In this document: in pieces, positions 1 through 9,219 of the stretch | Layout of the letters: each line of letters starts with the position of its first letter | How positions within the stretch are numbered: the stretch's first letter is position 1 | From: Micromonospora zamorensis | GTDB taxonomy: Bacteria; Actinomycetota; Actinomycetes; Mycobacteriales; Micromonosporaceae | Direction of reading: 5' to 3' | DNA: 64,000 bases | NCBI RefSeq assembly: GCF_900090275.1 | Contig: NZ_LT607755.1 | Coordinates: forward strand, 1,426,001-1,490,000 | Position numbers and translations under genes: made by a program | Notes under the pieces: model-generated | What the model was told of the DNA's origin: nothing | Seen by the model: only the letters and a program-made list of their open reading frames with translations | Databases searched by the model: none

Positions 1-960
1 CTCGGCATCGGGGCGCGGGCGAAGCTGCGGGCGCGGGCCGCCGGCCGCGACACCAAGCTGGTCTGGGACGCACACGAGTTCGTCGGTGGCATCACCGGCC
101 GTGCCGACAACCCGCGCTGGCTGCCGGCCCAGATCGCCTACACGGCCGAGTACGCCGCCTACCCGGACGCGGTGGTGACGGTCTCCGACACCCTGGCCGA
201 CCTGCTCCAGGAGACCCATGCCCTGCCCGAGCGGCCGGCTGTGGTGCTCAACGCGCCGATGGCCCCGCCGGCCGAGGCCGACGGCGACGTGCCGGACCTG
301 CGGGCGCTGTGCGGCGTCGACGACGGGACGCCGCTGCTCGTCTACTCGGGCGCCGTGAATCCGAGCCGCGGCTGCCAGATCATGGTGGAGGCACTGCCGG
401 AACTGCCCGACGTGCACGTCGCGTTCGTGACGATCAACCCGAATGGCGACAACCAGTTCTCCGAGGCGTTGCGGGAACGGGCCGTCGAGCTAGGCGTCGC
501 GGACCGCGTGCACCTGCTGCCGTACGTGTTGCACTGGCAGGTGGTGCCGTTCCTGTCCGGCGCGGACGCCGGGGTCATCCCGATCCACCACAAGCCCAAC
601 CACGAGCTGGCGCTGATCACGAAGTTTCTGGAATACGCGCATGCCCGCCTGCCCATCGTGGTCAGTGACGTGAAGACCATGGCGCAGACCGCGCGGGCCA
701 CCGGTCAGGGTGAGGTGTTCACCGCGGAGGACCTGACCGACTACGCCCGGGCGGTGCGGGCCGTGCTCGCCGACCCGAAGCGTTACCGAGCTGCCTACGA
801 CGAGCCCGGCCTGCTGGAGGCATGGACGTGGGAGGCCCAGGCCCGGATCCTCGACGAGCTGTACAACTCGCTGCTGGGCACGCCCCAAACCGGCGGGGCG
901 CGTCCTCCGTCCGGCCGGCGGCCCGAGGTCGAGCGGGAGTTCGCGGGCACCTCGCGCTGA
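1..960 (+). CDS. Family 4 glycosyltransferase, 5' end cut by window edge
   Basis: The reading frame is open from base 1, so only the C-terminal 319 residues are seen. They are the end of a GT-B glycosyltransferase, expected to act in the cytoplasm and move a sugar from an NDP-sugar to a lipid-linked or surface glycan. The fragment aligns throughout with the complete paralogue at 7597-9219: both have a WDAHE motif near the linker, NPRW/NARW, VVLNAP, a PLLVYSG strand, HLLPYV and the donor-site stretch HELALITKF (HEIALITKF in the paralogue). The C-terminal domain is complete and ends in a Pro/Arg-rich tail. The gene is convergent with the next one, with a hairpin between them. Donor and acceptor cannot be told from sequence. 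Confidence 0.85.
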   Translation, partial: LGIGARAKLRARAAGRDTKLVWDAHEFVGGITGRADNPRWLPAQIAYTAEYAAYPDAVVTVSDTLADLLQETHALPERPAVVLNAPMAPPAEADGDVPDLRALCGVDDGTPLLVYSGAVNPSRGCQIMVEALPELPDVHVAFVTINPNGDNQFSEALRERAVELGVADRVHLLPYVLHWQVVPFLSGADAGVIPIHHKPNHELALITKFLEYAHARLPIVVSDVKTMAQTARATGQGEVFTAEDLTDYARAVRAVLADPKRYRAAYDEPGLLEAWTWEAQARILDELYNSLLGTPQTGGARPPSGRRPEVEREFAGTSR

Positions 961-969
961 CTCGGACAG

Positions 970-1011
970 ACGATTCGGCCGGCTCCCCTCCAGGGCAGCC
1001 GGCCGAATCGT
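970..1011. terminator. Bidirectional hairpin between convergent glycosyltransferase genes
   Basis: Perfect 15-base arms at 970-984 and 997-1011 enclose a 12-base loop, with TTT following on the + strand. It lies just past the + strand stop at 960 and just past the - strand stop at 1030, so it can serve both transcripts. Confidence 0.75.
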
Positions 1012-1029
1012 TTCCTGCTGGTCCGCCGG

Positions 1030-3180
1030 TCAGTCGGCCGTGGCCGGCGGCTCCAGCAGCAGCCGGTCGAAGTCCTTCTGCGTGACCGACCAGTCCCAGG
1101 TGCTCAGCACGTGCGCCGCCGCCGCCCGGCCCGCCTCGCGCCAGACCTCCTCGGACGCGGTGAGGGCCAGGATCCGCTCGGCGGCCTCTTCCGGCGTACC
1201 GACCACCCAGTCGCTGGGGAAGAGGGTCCGGGCGCTGTGTGGGCGGCCGGCGAAGAACGGCCAGTCGCGTACCACCGGCACGGCGCCGCTGGCCGCGCCC
1301 TCGACGAGCGCGCAGTGGAAGCTCTCCCGCAGCGAGGTGCTGAGGATGACCCCGACGTCGGTGAGCGCGCCGGGGACGTCGTCGGTGCGGCCGAATCGCA
1401 CGACGGCGCCGGACGACTCCAGCTCAGCCAGTTCGGCGTCGAGTTCCTGGACGTACGCCTTGATCGCCGGGCTGAGCTCCGGGTTGAGGGCGTCGCCGAT
1501 CAGCTTGAGGCGGTACCGCTCGTCCCGTCGACGCAGCTCCCGTAGCACGTCCAAGGCCCAGCGCGGGTCCTTGGCCAGCGAACTCAGGCCGACCAGCCCG
1601 AGGGTGAACCGGCTGTCGGCGGAGGCCTTGGGCGCTACGTACCGGTGCAACTCCATCGCGTTGTTGATCATGTGCGTCCGGGGACCCTGCGGGGCGCCCA
1701 GCCGCGGCACCGCGGCCAACGCCAGGTCGCGGAGGTGCTCGGAGACGAAGACCAGGTCGTCCACCCGGGACCAGTCGGTCAGGTGCGGCCACCAACTGAA
1801 CGCCTCGAAGCTGTGCAGGCGGACGACGACCCGGGTCGTGCCCGGGTCGATCATTGTCAGCATCGCGGCTCCCAGGTTGCACCAGTCCACAAAGACCGTG
1901 TCCGCCCAGTCGAGGTGGGGACCCCACGCCTCCTGGACCTCCCCGGCCCGCTTGGAGCTGCCGGCGAGCATGTGGTGCACCACGTTCGTGCGCCCATTGC
2001 TGAGCACCGGGAGGATCGACTCCTCCATCAGGTTCAGCCGGCGGACCTCAACCCCGGGCATCGCCTCGTAGCGTTCGAGGATCGGCCCGAGGAAGTTGTC
2101 GTTCAACCCGGTGAAGAAGAGCATCCGGTGCGGCCGGCCGGCCGGCGGGAACGCCGCCGGGCTCTGCCGGCCGCGCGGCGTCGCCATCGCGCGGCCGGCC
2201 TCGCTGTTGTGCAGCGGCGCGAGGAACTCCTCCGGATTCTCCGCCAGCGGCGAGGTGGTGCCGTCGAATTGCACGATCCGGTGGAACATCAGGTTGAAGG
2301 CGCGCAGCACGTGCGGCGCTGCCTTGCCCGGGTTCCGCTTTTTGAGGAAGGCGTCCGCGAGCTTGAGCTGGCCTCGCACCACGGTCATCAGGTGCTCGGG
2401 CACCTTGCCCTGGCTCAGCTCCGCGTCGACGATCGGGCCGAGGAGCTGCCCCCTGGTCGTCGGGCTCTTCAGGCGACCCTGGGCCGCCAATGCCAGCCGC
2501 TTCGCGCTGGCGGCGTGCCCGGACTTGAGCATGTTGCCGGTGACTCGCCGGGCGATCTTGCCCCGGTGCCGTTCCGGCAGACCGGGTGCCGTGACGGCCC
2601 CCTGCCAGAACCAGCGCACCGGGCCGAGCTTCATGGCCCTCTTCCCGGTGCTCATCTCGAACACCCGCTTCGCCAGGTCGACGGTCTGGCTGCGGGTGGC
2701 GCTGGCCAGCACCGCCGGGGCGGGGCCGGCGGTGTTGAGCCGGGGACGGCGGTAGCGCGCCGGGTCGGCGGACCGCTTTTCCACGGCCCGCAATGCCGGG
2801 GCGATGCCGTAGACGGCGTCGGCCCGTCGGTAACGCTGGGCGAGCTGCCAGACGGTGTGCAGGGCTTGCGCGTCCAGAGCGACCAGGACGTCGGCGCGCT
2901 TGGCGTGCCGGCGGACCCACGGGTCGCGCTGCGCGCGCAGCCACGGGCGCCGGGCCGGGTTCGCCCGTTTGACCATCCGGCCGAACCGCGGGCCCAGCTC
3001 CGCCGAGGTGGGCAGCAGGTGTACCTCGGCCAGCTCGGTGGCCGCCGGGATGTTCTCCCCCGGGTCAAAGGTCGTGGCCACCCGCACGGTGACGCCCTTG
3101 GCGCGGAACTGCTCGAGCGCGTCGGTCAGGACCGCCACCCGTCCGGGGACGGTGCCCATAACCATCAGGACCTCGATCAT
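1030..3180 (-). CDS. Large glycosyltransferase with two GT-like halves
   Basis: The protein has 716 residues, almost twice a normal GT4 enzyme. The N-terminal third begins like a GT-B Rossmann domain (VLMVMGTVPGRV) and has an ADVLVALDAQALHT stretch near residue 100. After a helical middle, a second complete GT-B module starts near residue 335 (RMLFFTGLNDNF). It carries VFVSEHLRDLAL, INNAMELHRYV and the C-terminal donor-site signature SLRESFHCALVEGAASG near residues 625-645. The second half therefore looks catalytic, and the first is either a second transferase or a degenerate domain. The ATG overlaps the stop of the upstream glycosyltransferase (ATGA), so the two are translationally coupled. 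Substrate unknown. Confidence 0.8.
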   Translation of the reverse strand: MIEVLMVMGTVPGRVAVLTDALEQFRAKGVTVRVATTFDPGENIPAATELAEVHLLPTSAELGPRFGRMVKRANPARRPWLRAQRDPWVRRHAKRADVLVALDAQALHTVWQLAQRYRRADAVYGIAPALRAVEKRSADPARYRRPRLNTAGPAPAVLASATRSQTVDLAKRVFEMSTGKRAMKLGPVRWFWQGAVTAPGLPERHRGKIARRVTGNMLKSGHAASAKRLALAAQGRLKSPTTRGQLLGPIVDAELSQGKVPEHLMTVVRGQLKLADAFLKKRNPGKAAPHVLRAFNLMFHRIVQFDGTTSPLAENPEEFLAPLHNSEAGRAMATPRGRQSPAAFPPAGRPHRMLFFTGLNDNFLGPILERYEAMPGVEVRRLNLMEESILPVLSNGRTNVVHHMLAGSSKRAGEVQEAWGPHLDWADTVFVDWCNLGAAMLTMIDPGTTRVVVRLHSFEAFSWWPHLTDWSRVDDLVFVSEHLRDLALAAVPRLGAPQGPRTHMINNAMELHRYVAPKASADSRFTLGLVGLSSLAKDPRWALDVLRELRRRDERYRLKLIGDALNPELSPAIKAYVQELDAELAELESSGAVVRFGRTDDVPGALTDVGVILSTSLRESFHCALVEGAASGAVPVVRDWPFFAGRPHSARTLFPSDWVVGTPEEAAERILALTASEEVWREAGRAAAAHVLSTWDWSVTQKDFDRLLLEPPATAD

Positions 3181-4616
3181 GACCTACCTTCTTGGGCCAG
3201 GGCACGTGCGCGGGCGGGAGAGGGCTGCGGGGCGGTCGGTCCGCCGGCGCCCAGCACCAACTCGGTGACCTCACGGACGGCAGGGATGAGCTGCTCCTCG
3301 CGGGCGTACTGCCGCGCCTCGGCGCGGGCCTTCTCCCGCTCCGCAACGTCGGCGGTACGGGCCATCGCGGCGGCCCGCCGTAGGGCGCTCGCCAGCTCGG
3401 CCGGGTCCAGCCCGACCGCGCCGGTCCAGAGCGGGTACGTGGAGAGCACAGTGGAAGCGTCGTGGTCGGCCTCGTGGGCGGAGACCACCGGCAGGCCGGT
3501 CGCCATGTACTCGTACACCTTGCCGGAGGTCATGTAGCGGCCGCCGGTCACCATCAGCACCACCGCGTCCCAGCGCGAGTAGAGGTCGACCACCTCGGCC
3601 TTGGGCACCGAACCGCCGACCAGCACGCCGTCAACGGCGGCGGCCCTGAGCAGTTCGGCGTGCGCGTTGTCACCGCGCGCCCACGCGGCGCCGATGTGGC
3701 CCCGCACCTCGAAGCGGGCGTCGGCCAGCGCTGGATCCTCCGCGCGCGCCGTCCGCCAGCCCTCGAGGACGGCGTTCAGCAGTGGCACGGGCAGGTTCAG
3801 CGCGCCGAGGTAGCCGAAGGTCAGCGGCCGGTCCGGCGGGGCGGGACGCACCTGAGCCGGGATGCTGGCCGCGTCGTAGCCGTTGCGCACGACTCGCATC
3901 TTGTGCGCCAGCTCGGGGTAGCGCTCCCGGTACCAGCGAGAGATCGGCTCGTTCACGTTCCAGATGGCCACGGCGTCGGTGAGCAGCTTGATCTCCCACT
4001 GCCCGGAGACCGACTCCCGGGTGAACGCCTCACCGTTGTTGATCACGTCGACGGACCAGCCGTCGCGGAAGTCCACCACGTACGGCACCCGGTGGGTCTC
4101 CCACAGCTTCCAGGTCGCCGCCAGGTTGACGTACGGGGCGCAGGTGGTCACCAGCAGGTCGACGTGCCGCTCCCGGTGGATCTGGAGCAGGGCCTTCTCC
4201 AGCGCGGGACGCCATCCGCCGAAGACCGGCTCGGGGAAGACCTTGAGGTTCTGCTTGCGCAGCTCGGCAAGGTAGTCCTTGTGAGCCAGGGCACGCTGCT
4301 CGGTGAACGAGCGGATGTCAGTCTCCAGGTCGTCCCGGAACAGCGGCAGCTTCACCACCCGGACGCTGGGGTCCACACCCTGGGAGAGGGTGTGGTCGAG
4401 GCCGTACTCGCGCTCCCAGGCCTCGTCCGCGATGGTGACCGCGGTCACGTCCCAACCCGCGGCGGCGAACTGGTTCGCCGTCTCCCGCATGCGGTAGGCG
4501 CAGCTCTTGGCCGCCGGCGGGAAGCCGATCGCGAGGTAGACCATGTGCGGTCGGGTTCCGGACCGTCGCGGCCGGGGGAGTTTCAACGAGTCCCAGAGAG
4601 TTCGCCCGTTGTTCAT
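3177..4616 (-). CDS. Family 4 glycosyltransferase
   Basis: I place the start at the ATG at 4616 (479 residues, MNNGRTLWD). The frame is open further upstream, but that part is low-complexity and the GT-B fold begins only at HMVYLAIGFPPAAKS. Motifs in order: LVTTCAPYVNLA (acceptor domain), VVDFRDGWS, VVRNGYDA at the linker, and TFGYLGALN opening the donor domain. The donor site has YEYMATGLPVVSAHEAD in place of the usual E-x7-E stretch. A cytoplasmic transferase in the polysaccharide cluster is the likely role. The stop overlaps the start of the next - strand gene by 4 bases, so both belong to one transcript. Confidence 0.82.
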   Translation of the reverse strand: MNNGRTLWDSLKLPRPRRSGTRPHMVYLAIGFPPAAKSCAYRMRETANQFAAAGWDVTAVTIADEAWEREYGLDHTLSQGVDPSVRVVKLPLFRDDLETDIRSFTEQRALAHKDYLAELRKQNLKVFPEPVFGGWRPALEKALLQIHRERHVDLLVTTCAPYVNLAATWKLWETHRVPYVVDFRDGWSVDVINNGEAFTRESVSGQWEIKLLTDAVAIWNVNEPISRWYRERYPELAHKMRVVRNGYDAASIPAQVRPAPPDRPLTFGYLGALNLPVPLLNAVLEGWRTARAEDPALADARFEVRGHIGAAWARGDNAHAELLRAAAVDGVLVGGSVPKAEVVDLYSRWDAVVLMVTGGRYMTSGKVYEYMATGLPVVSAHEADHDASTVLSTYPLWTGAVGLDPAELASALRRAAAMARTADVAEREKARAEARQYAREEQLIPAVREVTELVLGAGGPTAPQPSPARARALAQEGRS

Positions 4617-4779
4617 CGATTCCGATCCTGGGGAGTGGGAGAGGGCCGCGTCGTGGCCAGGGTGGAAAGGGTCAGGTGGCCCGGCCGGGCGGCGACGAGG
4701 TCGGACGACCATCGGACAGAGCGCGGACACCACAATAACGCCGTCCCATGGGCCGGGGCCGCCGACGCCCTCGCGCCGC

Positions 4780-5961
4780 CTACGGCGAACTGCGCCAGAC
4801 GATCAGCAGATAGCCGCCGAAGTAAGCGGACATGAGGGCCAGCAGGGTCAGTATGGTGATCGCTCGTGCCCGTGCGGCCTTCGCGAACGCCACCGCCACC
4901 GGGATCAGCAGCGGGAATGCCGGCAACAGAAAACGTGCCTTGGAGTGGTAGTAGCCCGCGGCACCGAGCGTGGTGACCAGCAGCAGGCCGCTGTAGAGCA
5001 GCAATTGCCACGGCTGCCGGTCGATCAGGCTCAGCACGAAGAGCGTGACCGCCAGCACCGCGACAAGCGTGACGGTGTAGAACTCCAGGGCCGACGCCTC
5101 GGTGAGCACCAACCGGCCCCGCCGCAGGGTGTCGACCCCGAAGTCGAAGCTGGTCCCCCAACCGGCGTCCTGGATGTGGAACCAGCCGTCGGGCCTGTCG
5201 GTCTGCACGCCGACCCAGGCCAGGTAGCCAACCCAGCCAGCGGGCGCGAGCACCATGGCGACCCAGGGCCGCCAGCCGTCCCGCCGGCGGACGGCGGCGA
5301 TGAGCGCGGCGAGCCCGACCACCGCGATCAGCGACGATGCCGTCGGCCGGGTCAACCCCGCGAAGAGGCAGAGCGCGCCCGCGGTGAGCCAGCGCTCGCG
5401 CAGCAGGGCGTACAGGGTCCAGGCGGCCAGCGCGGTGAACAAACCCTCGCTGTACGACATCGTCTGGACGATGCTGTGCGGTAGCAGTCCCCAGAGCACC
5501 GCGAGCATGATCCCGACCCGCCGACCGTGGAGCAGGTTGCCGATGGCAAACAGCCCCCAGGCGGCGGCGAGCGCCGCGATCCAGGCCAGCGCGAGCGCGG
5601 TCTTGGGGAAGTCGAGCGGGGTGAGCGGCTCCAGAGCGGCGGTCAGGCCGGGATAGAGCGGGAAGAAGGCCATGTTGCTCTGCAGCCGCTGATAGCCGTC
5701 GTAGCCGTGCTGCGCGATCGCGAGGTACCAGTTGCCGTCGGCTCTGGTGAGCAGGCCTTCGGTGCTGCGGCTGGGGGAGGCCCAGAGGTAGAGGGTCAGC
5801 CCTCCGAGAACGCGGACCGCGGCGTAGGCGCCGAGCGCGGGCAGCGCGTACCGGGCGCTGGCGAGCACCCGGCGGGCCCGGCTGTCGGGGGCCGTCGGGA
5901 TCTCGTCAGCTGTCGAGTCCGTCGCCGGCGTCCGGCGCTCGCCGGTCGTCACCACGTCCAT
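4780..5961 (-). CDS. PIG-V-type integral membrane mannosyltransferase, copy A
   Basis: 393 residues from the ATG at 5961 (MDVVTTGERR). The start is fixed by the matching N-terminus of the neighbouring paralogue and by an AGGACC sequence upstream. It is a polytopic GT-C protein of the PIG-V family. The extracytoplasmic loop after the first helix carries the family's acidic site (DGNWYLAIAQHGYDGY), followed by NMAFFPLYPG and about eight to ten hydrophobic segments. Such enzymes use polyprenyl-phosphate-mannose outside the membrane; donor and acceptor here are inferred from the family. The gene is a tandem duplicate of 6172-7356, with strong protein similarity along the whole length. Confidence 0.85.
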   Translation of the reverse strand: MDVVTTGERRTPATDSTADEIPTAPDSRARRVLASARYALPALGAYAAVRVLGGLTLYLWASPSRSTEGLLTRADGNWYLAIAQHGYDGYQRLQSNMAFFPLYPGLTAALEPLTPLDFPKTALALAWIAALAAAWGLFAIGNLLHGRRVGIMLAVLWGLLPHSIVQTMSYSEGLFTALAAWTLYALLRERWLTAGALCLFAGLTRPTASSLIAVVGLAALIAAVRRRDGWRPWVAMVLAPAGWVGYLAWVGVQTDRPDGWFHIQDAGWGTSFDFGVDTLRRGRLVLTEASALEFYTVTLVAVLAVTLFVLSLIDRQPWQLLLYSGLLLVTTLGAAGYYHSKARFLLPAFPLLIPVAVAFAKAARARAITILTLLALMSAYFGGYLLIVWRSSP

Positions 5962-6115
5962 GTCTGGTCCTGTCTGCGCATGCTCGGGCCGGTAGGCCCA
6001 CCGGGAAGAAGCAGGCGGTGGTGGGAATACAGCGGCCAACCCTAGCGGATTTTGTCCGGTACCTCGTCTCTCGGGGGCCGCCGTCCGATGCCGGGGCCCG
6101 TACCGAGCGTGGCAT

Positions 6116-6138
6116 CGGGCACCGCGTGCCGGTGCCCG
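6116..6138 (-). terminator. Short hairpin between the tandem PIG-V genes
   Basis: Nine-base perfect arms (6116-6124 and 6130-6138) with a 5-base loop lie 34 bases past the stop of the 6172-7356 gene on the - strand. There is no T run, so it may only weaken read-through into the second copy. Confidence 0.4.
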
Positions 6139-6171
6139 CGGACGGACCCGTATGACCGGAGACGCGTCAGG

Positions 6172-7356
6172 CTAGGGCGAGGAGCGCCACACCAGGAGCA
6201 GGTAGCCGCCGAAGTAGGCGGACATGATCATCAGGGCGGTGATCACGGTGGCCGCCCGGGCCCAGCCGGCCCGGGCCAACGCCACTGCCGGCGGGATCAG
6301 CAGCGGAAACGCCGGGATCAGGAACCGGGCCTTGGAGTGGTAGTAGCCGGCCGCGCCGAGTGTGGTGATCAGCAGCAGGCCGCTGTAGAGCAGCAGTTGC
6401 CAAGGCTGCTTGTCGAGCACGCTCAGCACGAAGAGCAGGATCGCCAGGCCCGCTATGAGCGTCACCATATAGACCTCCAGCGCCGACGCCTTGCTCAGCA
6501 CCGTCTGACCCCGCTGCAGGGTGTCGACACCAAAGTCGAAGGTGGTGCCCCACCCGGCGTCCTGGATGTGGAACCAGCCGTCGGGTCGGCCGGTCTCCGA
6601 GCCGACCCAGGCCAGGTAGCCCAGCCAGCCGAGGGGTGCCAGGATCATGGCGGCCCAGGGGCGCCAGCCGTGGCGCCGCTTGATGACGGCGATGAGCGCG
6701 GCCAGCCCGACGACGCCGATCAGTGACGACCCGGTCGGACGGGTGAGGCCGGCGAGCAGGCAGAGCACGCCCGCGATGAGCCAGCGATCGCGCAGCAGCG
6801 CGTAGAGCGTCCAGGCCGCGAGGGCCGTGAACAGGCCCTCGCTGTACGACATCGACTCGACGATGCTGTGCGGAAGCACTCCCCAGAGCACCGCGACCAG
6901 GATCCCGACCCGCCGACCGTGCAGCAGATTGCCGACGGCGAACAGCCCCCAGGCGGCGGCGAGCGCCGCAGCCCAGGCCACGACGAGCGCGGTCTTGCGG
7001 TGGTCGAACGGGCTGAGCGGTTCCAGCAGAGCCAAGACGCCGGGGTAGAGCGGAAAGAAGGCCATGTTGCTCTGCAGCTTTTCGTACCCGTCGTAGCCGT
7101 GTTGGGCAATGGACAGGTAGTAGGTGCCGTCGAACCGGGTGAGCAGGCTCTCCGGGCTGCGGTTGGTGGCGCGGGCCCAGATGTAGAGCGTGACTCCGCC
7201 GACCACGCGGGTCGCCGCGTACGCGACCAGGGCCGGCAGGGCCAGCTGGAAGGCGGCGCGGATCCGGAGCATGGCCCCCTCCCGGGGCGCCGGCGTCTCG
7301 GCAGGGCCTTGTTCCGTCGTCGACGGGCGGCGTTCGTCGGTCGTCACCACGTCCAT
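6172..7356 (-). CDS. PIG-V-type integral membrane mannosyltransferase, copy B
   Basis: 394 residues starting at ATG 7356 (MDVVTTDERR) with AGGA about 6 bases before it. Architecture is the same as copy A: a cytoplasmic N-tail of about 35 residues, a first membrane helix, then the loop with DGTYYLSIAQHGYDGYE and NMAFFPLYPGV, then further helices ending in SAYFGGYLLLVWRSSP. The last 15 or so residues of the two copies are almost identical, while N-tails and loops differ. This suggests duplication followed by divergence rather than recent gene conversion over the whole length. It is the first gene of the - strand run 7356-1030 and diverges from the glycosyltransferase at 7597. Confidence 0.85.
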   Translation of the reverse strand: MDVVTTDERRPSTTEQGPAETPAPREGAMLRIRAAFQLALPALVAYAATRVVGGVTLYIWARATNRSPESLLTRFDGTYYLSIAQHGYDGYEKLQSNMAFFPLYPGVLALLEPLSPFDHRKTALVVAWAAALAAAWGLFAVGNLLHGRRVGILVAVLWGVLPHSIVESMSYSEGLFTALAAWTLYALLRDRWLIAGVLCLLAGLTRPTGSSLIGVVGLAALIAVIKRRHGWRPWAAMILAPLGWLGYLAWVGSETGRPDGWFHIQDAGWGTTFDFGVDTLQRGQTVLSKASALEVYMVTLIAGLAILLFVLSVLDKQPWQLLLYSGLLLITTLGAAGYYHSKARFLIPAFPLLIPPAVALARAGWARAATVITALMIMSAYFGGYLLLVWRSSP

Positions 7357-7596
7357 ATTCGTCCTGTCTACGCTGAGGCGGGGTGATCGGTCGGGCGCGG
7401 ACGGATCCGGCGCCCCCCGAAGTGGCCCCCGCGCGGCACGGCGGTAACCGGGCGTCGACCAGGACGCAGGTTAGCAACCGGCTCGGCTCAAGCGGGGGAC
7501 ACCCGAGCGCCGCACGGGCGGGTACCACGCCTGACGTGTCGTAGACTCGCTCGGGTCCCGCGGGCGCGGTGCTGGCTGACACGGAAACGGGCAGGA
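7357..7596. promoter_or_regulatory. Divergent intergenic region with one -10-like box
   Basis: This 240-base gap separates the - strand PIG-V gene from the + strand glycosyltransferase. A TAGACT hexamer at 7542-7547 is a plausible -10 box for the + strand gene, about 50 bases before its ATG. I see no convincing -35 box and no gene here. Confidence 0.35.
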
Positions 7597-9219
7597 ATGG
7601 GATCTGACGGCACGACCGCAGCGGTGTCCACCCGGGGACGGGTCGTCATGCTGGTGGACAACGGGGTCATCGGCGACTCGCGGGTACAGAAGGCGGCCCG
7701 GTCCGCCGCCGACGCCGGCTGGGACGTCGTCCTGCTCGGGCGTGCGCCGGCCGGGGGGCAGCCGCAGAGCTGGCGCCTCGGTGACGCCGAGGTTCGGCTG
7801 ATCCCGATGCCCGAGCCGCTGGCCAAGCGCCGACACGAATTCCGACGCGCACTGCTGCGCGCGCCGCTTGCCTACCCGCCGAGCGGGATTGGCGCCCATC
7901 GTGCCCAGGCCGTGAAGGCCTGGCGTGCCGACCTGCAGGTCCGCCGCGCCGCACTGACGCTGGCCGCCCGCGACGGCGGTCGTGTCCCGTCGCTGGCCTG
8001 GCCGACGCTGCGGTTCGAGGAGAAGTTCTCGACCCTGGTCCGTCTCTGGGTGTCGCTGCGCAACCGGGAGCTGAGCCGAGCCCGTCGTGGCCGCAAGCTG
8101 ACCAGCCCTTGGGACCGGGCGTACACGCTCTTCTGGCAGCGGCTGCGCGGCGGCGGCGCGTGGCGTCGGCTGGAGCCGGGCCTGTGGGACTACGAGCTGG
8201 CCTACGGCCCGGTGGTCGACGAGCTGGCACCGGACCTCATCCACGCCAACGACTTCCGGATGATCGGCGTCGGGGCCCGCGCCAAGATCCGTGCTGCCGC
8301 CCAGGGGCGCCGGATCGCACTGCTGTGGGACGCCCACGAATACCTGCCCGGCGTGCAACCGTGGCGCGACAATGCCCGCTGGCTGCCGGGGAACGTCGCC
8401 CACGAGCGGGAGTTCGTGCCGTACGCGGACGCCACCATGACCGTCTCGGGCGGGCTGGCCGACCTGCTGCAACGCGAGCACGGGCTGGCGGGGCGCCCGG
8501 CGGTGGTGCTCAACGCGCCGACGCTGGAGACGCAGCCGGCGGGCTCCGCCGAGCCGGTACCGGACATCCGGGCGCTCTGCGGGATCGGCCCGGCCACGCC
8601 GCTGCTGGTCTACAGCGGGGTGGCCGCGGCCAAGCGCGGGCTCGGGGTGATGGTCGAGGCGCTGCCGCGGCTGCCCGAGGCGCACGTCGCCTTCGTGGTC
8701 AACAAGCCCCAGTCGGCGTACGTCAAGGGCCTCCTCCGCCGCGCCGAGGAGCTCGGGGTGGCCGGGCGGGTCCACCTGCTGCCGTACGTTCCGCATCACC
8801 AGGTGGTGCCGTTCCTGTCCGGCGCGCAGGTCGGGGTGATCCCGATCCAGCACTGGCCGAATCACGAGATCGCCCTGATCACGAAGTTCTTCGAGTATTC
8901 ACACGCCCGGCTGCCGCTGGTCGTCTCCGATGTGCGGACGATGGCGGAGACTGTCCGAGAGACCGGCCAGGGCGAGGTGTTCGAGGCCGAGGACGTTGCC
9001 GACTTCGTCCGGGCGGTCACCGCGGTGCTCGCCGACCCGGCGCGCTACCGTGCCGCGTACGACCGGCCCGGGTTGCTGGCCGGCTGGACCTGGGAGGCGC
9101 AGGCAGAGGTGCTGGACGACGTCTACTCCCGGCTGTTGCCCGCCGCGCCGCCGCGCCCGATGTCCGCCCGCGACACCTCCACCGGCGCCGAGCAGACAGT
9201 GGTGGAGGTCGGGGCGTGA
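7597..9219 (+). CDS. Family 4 glycosyltransferase, full-length paralogue of the window's first gene
   Basis: 540 residues from ATG 7597 with GCAGGA upstream. N-terminal GT-B domain: VVMLVDNGVIGDSRVQKAA. A long insertion rich in Arg (about residues 70-200) precedes LIHANDFRMIGVGARAK and WDAHEYLPG. The donor domain begins at TPLLVYSGVAAAKRGLG, followed by HLLPYVPHHQVV, GVIPIQHWPNHE and KFFEYSHARLPLVVSD. A C-terminal tail follows. The catalytic core resembles the gene at 1-960, so the cluster holds two related transferases in the same orientation, flanking the - strand block. Its stop overlaps the GTG of the next gene (GTGA), so the two are coupled. Confidence 0.85.
   Translation: MGSDGTTAAVSTRGRVVMLVDNGVIGDSRVQKAARSAADAGWDVVLLGRAPAGGQPQSWRLGDAEVRLIPMPEPLAKRRHEFRRALLRAPLAYPPSGIGAHRAQAVKAWRADLQVRRAALTLAARDGGRVPSLAWPTLRFEEKFSTLVRLWVSLRNRELSRARRGRKLTSPWDRAYTLFWQRLRGGGAWRRLEPGLWDYELAYGPVVDELAPDLIHANDFRMIGVGARAKIRAAAQGRRIALLWDAHEYLPGVQPWRDNARWLPGNVAHEREFVPYADATMTVSGGLADLLQREHGLAGRPAVVLNAPTLETQPAGSAEPVPDIRALCGIGPATPLLVYSGVAAAKRGLGVMVEALPRLPEAHVAFVVNKPQSAYVKGLLRRAEELGVAGRVHLLPYVPHHQVVPFLSGAQVGVIPIQHWPNHEIALITKFFEYSHARLPLVVSDVRTMAETVRETGQGEVFEAEDVADFVRAVTAVLADPARYRAAYDRPGLLAGWTWEAQAEVLDDVYSRLLPAAPPRPMSARDTSTGAEQTVVEVGA

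Noticed and set aside
1645..3537. Long + strand open frame (about 630 codons) opposite the double glycosyltransferase
   Set aside because: No family motif, wrong composition and overlap with two convincing - strand genes.
8109..9215. Upstream extension of the GT2 gene frame
   Set aside because: The frame stays open across the preceding glycosyltransferase gene, but its product there is Arg/Gly/Ala-rich. The GT-A fold starts right after the GTG at 9216.
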